A stretch of 64,000 bases of DNA from NCBI GenBank assembly GCA_019787685.1, contig JAHNUO010000023.1, positions 372,001 through 436,000 of the forward strand, given 5' to 3'. This document shows, piece by piece, positions 57,616 through 64,000 of the stretch. The position numbers were made by a program, and so were the translations under genes. Within the stretch, counting starts at the first letter, position 1; the number at the start of each line of letters is the position of its first letter. The stretch is from Chiua virens (taxonomy: Eukaryota; Basidiomycota; Agaricomycetes; Boletales; Boletaceae). Below the pieces are notes generated by a model that had not been told where the DNA came from, did no database searches, and was given only the letters and a program-made list of their open reading frames with translations.

Positions 57616-58224
57616 GTAACGACTAACCTATCCACTCAGGCTGTGCAGGTAAACGAGCTCGCGGGTCTCGACCCGTTTGCAATCGAACGCGAATACGGCG
57701 ACCGGATAAACAGAAACGACGATGGACTCATAGTGGCGCATCACAGTCTTCCCCTTCGGTCAATCGAGGCCAAGATAGGAGAATCCGGACGACCCATCCG
57801 ATGCGTCTTGGACTCTGGGTCCGAGATTGTCACGATGCCCAAACGTATCTGGGAGACACTCGGTATCCCAATTCGGTCGGATCACACGATGAATATGTCA
57901 TCCGCCAACACAAGCGTTGACAAAACAGTGGGGGTACTGGAGAACCTATCCGTAGACTTTGGTACGGGCGAAGTGATGCTTCAGGTCCAGATTTTGGCCA
58001 GGGCAAACTTTGATCTATTGCTCGGACGACCGTTTCATTGTCTTATGAGTGCGACTACTGACGATTACCCGGATGGAGCACAGATGATTACGCTGTGCGA
58101 CCCTAACACGGGGAAGCAATTCTCTTTGTCTACTCGGGCGTGGACGGAAGGATGCCCCCGTTGCCGAGAAAAGAAACAGTGTAACAGCCATCAGACTGTC
58201 GTTGAAATGGACTTGGGTTTTTAG
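57616..58224 (+). CDS. Retropepsin-type protease of element B
   Basis: In frame with gag, with no stop from 57616 to the TAG at 58222. The active-site motif CVLDSGSEIVTMPKRIWE (D-S-G in place of D-T/S-G) is followed by ILARANFDLLLGRPF, the ILG-type flap motif of retroviral-like aspartic proteases. A Cys/His tail (CPRCREKKQCNSH) may bind zinc. It cleaves the polyprotein. No ATG of its own is convincing, which supports synthesis by readthrough. Confidence 0.8.
   Translation, partial: VTTNLSTQAVQVNELAGLDPFAIEREYGDRINRNDDGLIVAHHSLPLRSIEAKIGESGRPIRCVLDSGSEIVTMPKRIWETLGIPIRSDHTMNMSSANTSVDKTVGVLENLSVDFGTGEVMLQVQILARANFDLLLGRPFHCLMSATTDDYPDGAQMITLCDPNTGKQFSLSTRAWTEGCPRCREKKQCNSHQTVVEMDLGF
58215..58221 (+). 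promoter_or_regulatory. Putative -1 ribosomal frameshift site
   Basis: G GGT TTT in the protease frame, directly followed by TAG. It fits X XXY YYZ exactly. After a -1 slip the next codons read LAIDDPYTNRG and stay open through RT. I did not establish a downstream pseudoknot. Confidence 0.6.
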
Positions 58225-59717
58225 CTATCGATGATCCGTATACCAATCGGGGAGATTTCAATCTTCTATCCGCGTCGCATCCAGTTTCGTTTTTTTTAAA
58301 ACCGTCATTCGTTTCATCTCTCTATTTCCCGACTTCTTACACACAGCTTCCACCTCTTTCAATCGGACCAGTTCCGCCTTCGACCGATTACTCATTTTTG
58401 TCATCCACGCGTACAGACCCTAATCTGGACGTTCTTTCCGCTATCACTTCCGTTTATTCGTATGATACCATTTCGCACGCGCTGGTTTATAAACCGGTAG
58501 CACGTAAAGTTCAGTCGGTAGTTGTTCCTACCGGGGAGGAGTTTCGTATCACGCGATCTCTGCCGGACGATCCTATCGCCGGACTGAAACCTTTACCTAC
58601 TCATCCACCTGACTTTACCCCTGGACAATGTTTCACACAGGAACGCGCTGATGCTTTAGATCTTGACCCGGCTAACTGGCTATGGCCAGAAGAAGTCAAA
58701 TTAATCCGATGGATCGTCCGCGAACACGAAACGGCCTTTGCTTGGATACCGACCGAGCGGGGCCGTCTCCTCAAACAATATTTTCCCCCTGTCAAAATTC
58801 CTACCATACCTCATACGCCTTGGATACTGCGAAACATCCCAGTTCCCCCTGCAATGTGGGCTGACACGATCCAGATTATCAAGGACCGGATTGCGTCCGG
58901 TGTGTATGAACCCTCAACATCTGCCTATCGATCGCGGTGGTTTTGCGTCCTAAAACAGGACGGTAAATCGCTACGACTCGTCCACGACTTGCAGCCGCTG
59001 AACGCAGTCACAATCCGTGACTCTTCTACCCCACCTCTTGTCGAACACTTCGCGGAATCTTTTGCCGGATATGCAGTATACGGGATGATGGACTTGTTTG
59101 CCGGATACGACCAACGTCCATTACACCCGGATTCACGCGACCTCACCACTTTCAACAGTCCAATGGGTCCGCACCGGCTCACTACGGTACCCATGGGGTA
59201 CACAAACGCAGTACAAATCTATCAGGCCGACATGTTGTTTATTTTGCAGGACGAGATACCTCGTTATACCTATCCATTCATAGATGATCTGCCGGTCAAA
59301 ACAGTCTCGACCCGCTACCAAAATTTGGATGGCTCTTACGAAACCATTGCAGAAAATCCGGGTATTCGTCGCTTCATCTGGGAGCACCTCCTCGTAGTCC
59401 ATCGCATCCTACAACGACTACAAAACGTCGGAGTAACGGTATCCGCTAAGAAATTCGTACTCGCAGCACCAGACGCGACCATAGTCGGACACAAGTGTAT
59501 GGCTGATGGCCGTATCCCTCACGAGAAGAAGGTACAAAAAATCCGCGACTGGCCCGAGTGTCAGAACCTTACGCAAGTACGCGGATTCTTAGGTGTGTGC
59601 GGTGTTCTTCGAATTTTCATCAAAAATTTTGCTACGATTGCTCAACCATTGGTCAACTTGACCCGAAAGAGCGTCTCTTTCGAATGGGGAGAACCCCAGC
59701 AAATTGCTATGCTGCGT
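58222..59717 (+). pseudogene. Reverse transcriptase of element B, cut by a solo LTR
   Basis: Open in the -1 frame from the slippery site to 59717. Motifs: SAYRSRWFCVLKQDGKSLRLV, HDLQPLNAVTIRD, MMDLFAGYDQRPL, HRLTTVPMGYTNAVQ and the catalytic YPFIDDLPVK (FIDD where many elements have YVDD). GIRRFIWEHLLVVHRIL and QVRGFLGVCGVLRIFI follow. The RT type is the basidiomycete Ty3/gypsy lineage with FIDD. The frame ends two codons into the solo LTR, so the single RT-RNase H-integrase protein cannot be made from this copy. Confidence 0.85.
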
Positions 59718-60332
59718 TGAAGGTAATATATCCCGGCTGTTGTGCAATACTCAGGGGGATTGAAAGAAATAGAAAGAGGGTGAAGGAATGCGATTCCGTT
59801 CGACCCAGGGACAACACTGAGTTGGTGAACAACGAATAATGGTTTTTGAGTAGTCCGAGATGAATCCGGGGCGAATCCGGATTAAAACGGATAGAAAAGC
59901 GGACACGGCAGTCCGATCCGGATCAAGAAAATACGAGGAGGGCGAGGGAAAATGAACGTCGAGCGAAAACGATGTGAGACAGATGCACACGGGCAAAAGC
60001 TACTGTATTTTGTCAATACAGTGAATTTATAGTCCTCGGGAATACCCTCAGACTTGTCCTAAGTAAGGATAATAATAAAAAAAGAAGGTTTTTGTACGGT
60101 ATAAAGTTCGAGAGGCACCCGAACGTCCCTGCAAGGGCTGCGTGACGTGGTCTAGCCAATGCTAAGTATGAATAAGAAGCATCGAAAATAAAATAAAAGA
60201 GTCCGAGGCAAAACGGGCGCGGATACAGCAATCCGGATGAGTTCGCACATGCAGACAGATCAGGATCGGGATCGGGTGACGACAGGGTGCAGAAACGTGC
60301 TATGCGAGCACAGGGAATACCTATTCCCTACA
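59718..60332 (-). repeat. Solo LTR inside pol of element B
   Basis: 615 bp, plus-strand ends TGAAGG..CCCTACA, flanked by GCGT (59714-59717 and 60333-60336). Removing it and one GCGT joins ..AML R to LKDAICHSP in an open frame. Related in structure to the B LTR but a distinct family. Confidence 0.88.
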
Positions 60333-60336
60333 GCGT

Positions 60337-62379
60337 CTCAAGGATGCGATCTGTCACTCCCCTGCTCTTCGTCGCCTGGATTACGAATCCGGGAACGAGG
60401 TTATCCTTGCAGTGGATACGTCGTACATTGCGGTTGGCTATATCTTGTCGCAGGAAGGAGATGACGGCAAGAGGTACCCGAACCGCTTCGGTTCAATTAG
60501 TCTCACAGAGGTCGAGAGCCGCTACTCTCAGGCCAAACTGGAGCTGTACGGATTGTTCCGCGCTTTGCGAGCAGTCCGGATATTCGTGTTCGGTGTTGCA
60601 AATTTCACAGTGGAAGTCGACGCGAAATACGTTAAGGGTATGATCAATAACCCGGACCTCCAGCCCAACACGACCATTAATAGGTGGATCGCGGGCATTT
60701 TGTTATTCAATTTTCGCCTTGTTCACGTCCCTGCTACCCGACATACTGGCGCAGACGGACTCTCTCGTCGTCCACCATCCGAGAATGACCCTCCCGAAGA
60801 GGATGATTTCGAGGATTGGTTGGACCAAGCATATTCCTTCTCTATGGCATTGTTAAACGACCGGTTGTCACCACCAGGTCGGTCTGCTCACATTAACAGA
60901 CATTCCATCACACATTCCTTCCAATCTGTATTCGTATTTGTTTCCCCTACGGCAGAACCGGCCGAACCAGAACCGGTTATCCCCCGCTCCCCCAAAGCTC
61001 TGGCAAAAGAAGCGCGCATTGATCAGATTCGCCTATTCCTCGACGACCAGGTCCGTCCTCCAGATTTGACAGATCGCAACTTCACCTCCTTCGTTAATTC
61101 CGCGACCCGGTTCTTCCTTCTAAACGGATCTCTCTATCGTCGAGAACCGCACGGCAGACACCAGTTAGTCGTGCCAAGAGAACGCCGTTACGGACTCAGT
61201 AAGGAGGCGCATGACGACCTTGGACACAAAGGCGTCTTCTCGGTTCGGACACGGTTACTGCTACGTTTCTGGTGGCCTCTGCTCATCGATGACGTCAAAT
61301 GGTATACCCGTACCTGCCACGAGTGTCAAATTCGACAGACGCAGAAGTTTCATATCCCTCCTACCGTACCAGTTATGGGCGGGCTATTTCACAAAGTCCA
61401 CATCGACACGATGGTAATGCCTCGATCAGGCGGATACCGGTATATTGTACAGGCCCGATGCGCTCTTACTGCGTATCCTGAATGGCACATGTTGCGATCC
61501 GAGAATGCGTCCTCCATCGCATCTTTTATTTTCGAAGATATCCTATGCCGTTGGGGAGCCGTCTCTGAGCTCATTACGGACAACGGTCCGGCATTCGTAC
61601 AGGCACTCGACAACTTGGCTACCCGATACGGTATCCACCATATCCGGATTTCCCCTTACAACTCTCAGGCGAACGGCATTGTCGAACGGCGTCATCTCGA
61701 TGTCCGGGAGGCCATCGTCAAAAGTACCCTGGGAGGGGAAGTTCGCTGGCCGATGATCGCTCACTCCGTTTTCTGGGCCGAACGCGTCACTATACTCAAA
61801 GCAACCGGTCTTTCGCCGTACTTTATGGTACATGGTGTAGAGCCGCTTTTTCCGTTCGATTTATCAGAGGCAACATTTCTCGTTCCCGTTCCTAATGCTG
61901 ACCCAGTTTCTAGTGAAAGCTTGATAGCTTGGAGAGCTCATCAGCTCCAAAAGCGTCAAACAGATATCGATTCTATCCGAGAACGCGTCTTGGCATCACG
62001 GTTTGCGTCCCTTAAAGATTTTGAGGCACGATTCAAGAACCGGATACGGACGAAAGAGTTTAGTTCGGGTGCCCTCGTCTTGGTTCGAAATACGCGGATT
62101 GAGAAGGAGCTGAACCGGAAAACGAAGCCACGCTACCTCGGTCCAATGGTGGTCCTTCGCAGGACTACTGGAGGATCGTATCTGCTAGCCAAGTTGGACG
62201 GCGCCATTTCGAAACTGAGGTATGCGGCGTTTCGCTTGCTACCTTACTTTCCATGGACGAAAATCACTATTCCGGTTACTGAACTGACCGGAATAGGCGA
62301 CGAGGAATACGACCACTCTGATGCTGAGGAAGATGTCGAGTACGAAGATGAAGGCGAGGGCGATGTCTCGCAAGACTAG
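60337..62379 (+). pseudogene. RNase H and integrase of element B
   Basis: Continues pol after the solo LTR. RNase H: VILAVDTSYIAVGYIL, SRYSQAKLELYGLFRAL, FTVEVDAKYVKGM and HTGADGLSRRP. Integrase: HHCC zinc finger (HDDLGHKGV, CHECQIRQ), then the DDE triad in HIDTMVM, LITDNGPAFV and NGIVERRHLDV. A GPY/F-like block YLGPMVVLRRTTGGSYLLAKLDG and an acidic tail follow; there is no chromodomain, unlike the element at 48 kb. The frame itself is intact; it is called a pseudogene because it is cut off from RT. Confidence 0.85.
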
Positions 62380-63001
62380 CCTTCTGTCGTTACCCCCCCC
62401 TTATACCGCCCGATACGTATTTATTCTATCCTGGGTTTAGTCCAGTGCTCTCTATTTCACCCCGGGTTTCGTCCGGTGCACTTGATTTCGAAGAAAAATG
62501 ATATCCGAGCCAATAATAAAGTCTTACGATACCCCATAGAACTTCACTCACTCACATCCTCCGCTTTCTCGCTCAGTCAGACCGAAAAGATCTAAAAACC
62601 GTAGATAAAGAAAAAACCAGAAAAACAGAAAAACAGACGTCTATCCATTTCCCCTCCTGCCCCAACGAACTAATACCTAGATTTTCGTCTTCGAACGCGT
62701 GATGGGGCACACGCACATTTTGACCCGGTGATAGTTTTACTGACCCGCTTTCGACCGATATAGACGATAAAGGCTACAAAAGTAGGCAAAGACGCGATAG
62801 ATGACTGAAGAAAACAAGACGGGCGGAACCCCGCGCTCAGGTGTCATTCATTCAGATCTCTTTTCATTCGTATCGTTTTGTTACCCTTCTAATCCTTGTT
62901 TTCGTACTTAGGGATCTCACTCGGACATGGGCACGGACACGGACACGGATATGGATATCGACTATACGCTATCATACAAGTAGGGACGGGCTGGAAACGA
63001 C
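62380..63001. other. Non-coding part of element B downstream of pol
   Basis: Contains a C7 run at 62391-62397 and a short degenerate repeat (CCTGGGTTTAGTCCAGTGC and CCGGGTTTCGTCCGGTGCAC) at about 62431-62482. A/T-rich stretch near 62600. A GGACAC/GGATAT hexamer run at about 62920-62960. No gene seen. Confidence 0.5.
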
Positions 63002-64000
63002 TCAAGACATTCCAAACGCCAGCTTTACCCTATCCAGTTCTCCCTGCTGCGAAGCGACGTACGATTCCATGGCCGAAGCACGGGCCTGAAGCTCCTTGAA
63101 GAAGGACCTGGTCGACAGGAACTTCGCCTCTAGAGAGAGAATAGCACGTCGGATATCGTCCGCCCCATCGTAAGGCTCAGACGGCGAGCCAGTCTTAGAC
63201 TTCTTCTTGGGCGACTCTACTTCTTCCCCCCCATCTTGAAAAGGGAGTGGAGACACGGGCTTGGACTCATAGAAGAGCAGCTCGGGCGCATCCGGTGTCG
63301 GAGGAGACGCAGGTGAAGGATCGACCACGGCCTTGCGAGCCGGGATGGTAACCGTGATAACGGGTAACGCTACGAAAAGGATCAGCCGAGTTGATGCGAT
63401 TCGAGGAGAGAGGTCCTACCTGCAGCCTTGGCCTTTGGATCCGCTAGTTTCCACTTCTCAACCGACAGCCCACTCTTAGCACCCCGACCACTTGACTTGT
63501 TGCACCGAGCCTTGGCTTTGAAGCAAGGATCACAAGTGCGACCCGGAATCCCTGCGCACAACTTACTAGTCCGAGTGCACATCTCGCACGCTGGGTCGTG
63601 AACCATACGATCTGGAATTTTAAGCGGACCCTTGACTACCACCTCCTCCTCCTCGTCACACGGGCTCTCGTCCATAGCGGCCTTACGAGCGGACCGCTGA
63701 AAAGAACCGTTAACAGAGCGAAACATCTGAGGTAACAGCGGTCTCACCTTGCGCTTTCTGCCAGCCTCGACCTCGACGGTCTTGCCTGTCTCCGCGACCG
63801 AATCACCCAGAAGCGAAGCGGATCCGAACGACCCACCCCCCGTTACCTTGCCTGAGGCGGTTCGTTGTCTCTGAGCGTCCACGCGTTGAGCTACTTCCCC
63901 CTGCCATCTACGAAAAAACGTGGTTGCTTCGCGCATCGTCTTCACCATCTCGTCACTGAGGCGGCAGGAAACGCCGTGCGATTTAGCCTGGCTAAGGGCG
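63002..64000 (-). CDS. Antisense Zn-cluster protein of element B (5' end outside window)
   Basis: Opposite to pol. A frame open at the right edge continues to 63420, a 50-bp GTAGGA..TAG intron (63419-63370) follows, and the last exon is 63369-63002. An in-frame 48-nt segment with GTGAGA..TTTTCAG ends (about 63747-63700) may be a second, optional intron. The protein has REATTFFRRWQGEVAQRV, a basic GRKRK, and a cysteine cluster CEMCTRTSKLC and CDPCFKAKARC, spacing CX2CX6C-X7-CX2CX6C. A Pro/Ser region with PKKKSK (nuclear signal) and a terminal helix (SLEAKFLSTRSFFKELQARA) follow. Same plan as the antisense protein of element C but different sequence. Function unknown. Confidence 0.6.

Larger units (their letters stand above)
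50281..64000 (+). mobile_element. LTR retrotransposon B (Ty3/gypsy), with nested insertions, incomplete at right edge
   Basis: 5' LTR 50281-51164, primer-binding-site-like sequence at 51167, gag from about 51200, interrupted by element C (51370-55680), gag continued from 55686, protease, RT, a nested solo LTR (59718-60332), RNase H and integrase to 62379, then an antisense Zn-cluster gene that runs off the window. Continuity across element C is shown by its GATTC duplications, and across the solo LTR by GCGT plus an unbroken frame. The left flank is ACGC. The 3' LTR must lie to the right of the window. Confidence 0.82.

Noticed and set aside
57616..57639. A short intron (GTAACG..ACTAAC..CAG) between gag and protease
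   Set aside because: Only 24 bp, below a workable size, and its removal would leave the TGA in place.

Overview
The window looks like nuclear DNA of a filamentous basidiomycete of the Agaricomycetes. The protein-coding genes are cut by many short introns (mostly 43-75 bp, GT-AG with a few GC-AG). The gene content fits: WD40-TPR-HET fusions, Agaricomycete-type unknown families and Ty3/gypsy elements of basidiomycete type. The species cannot be named from the sequence.

Layout. (1) 1.7-14.2 kb is mostly housekeeping: ADE8 (glycinamide ribonucleotide formyltransferase), a SHLD2-like OB-fold protein, a NIMA-type mitotic kinase and the ribosome-biogenesis factor ESF1, with the first, frameshifted copy of an acyltransferase family between the kinase and ESF1. 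(2) 14.7-41 kb is an accessory block. It holds a 21-exon MFS transporter, GPI-transamidase subunit PIG-U, and four more copies of the HXXXD acyltransferase (three intact at 8 exons each, one truncated). It also holds an intact WD40-TPR-HET gene (33.8-38.0 kb) divergent from an unknown Agaricomycete-type gene (38.2-39.9 kb), and decayed pieces of both of these scattered between the acyltransferases. A membrane protein and a C2H2 protein complete the block. (3) 41-64 kb is a nest of LTR retrotransposons in a minisatellite-rich region, with an alpha-kinase pseudogene caught inside.

The transposon nest can be resolved from target-site duplications. Element B (plus strand, left LTR at 50281, running off the right edge) carries gag, protease, reverse transcriptase, RNase H and integrase. 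It was interrupted by element C (51370-55680, minus strand, GATTC duplications) and by a solo LTR inside pol (59718-60332, GCGT duplications). Gag and protease of B are separated by one in-frame TGA, and protease and RT by a G GGT TTT slippery heptamer directly before a TAG, so its polyprotein appears to use two recoding steps. Elements B and C each carry, on the strand opposite to gag-pol, a small intron-containing gene for a Zn-cluster (CX2CX6C..CX2CX6C) protein. This antisense module is the most unusual feature I found.

Other signals: LTRs of the B-like families sit at GCGT/ACGC in four of four visible insertions, and the two LTRs of element C differ only at positions explained by CpG transitions. 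The acyltransferases share a non-canonical GC donor in intron 2. Exon boundaries come from reading frames, splice consensus and comparison between paralogues; family names rest on recognised motifs and remembered family features, not on database searches.
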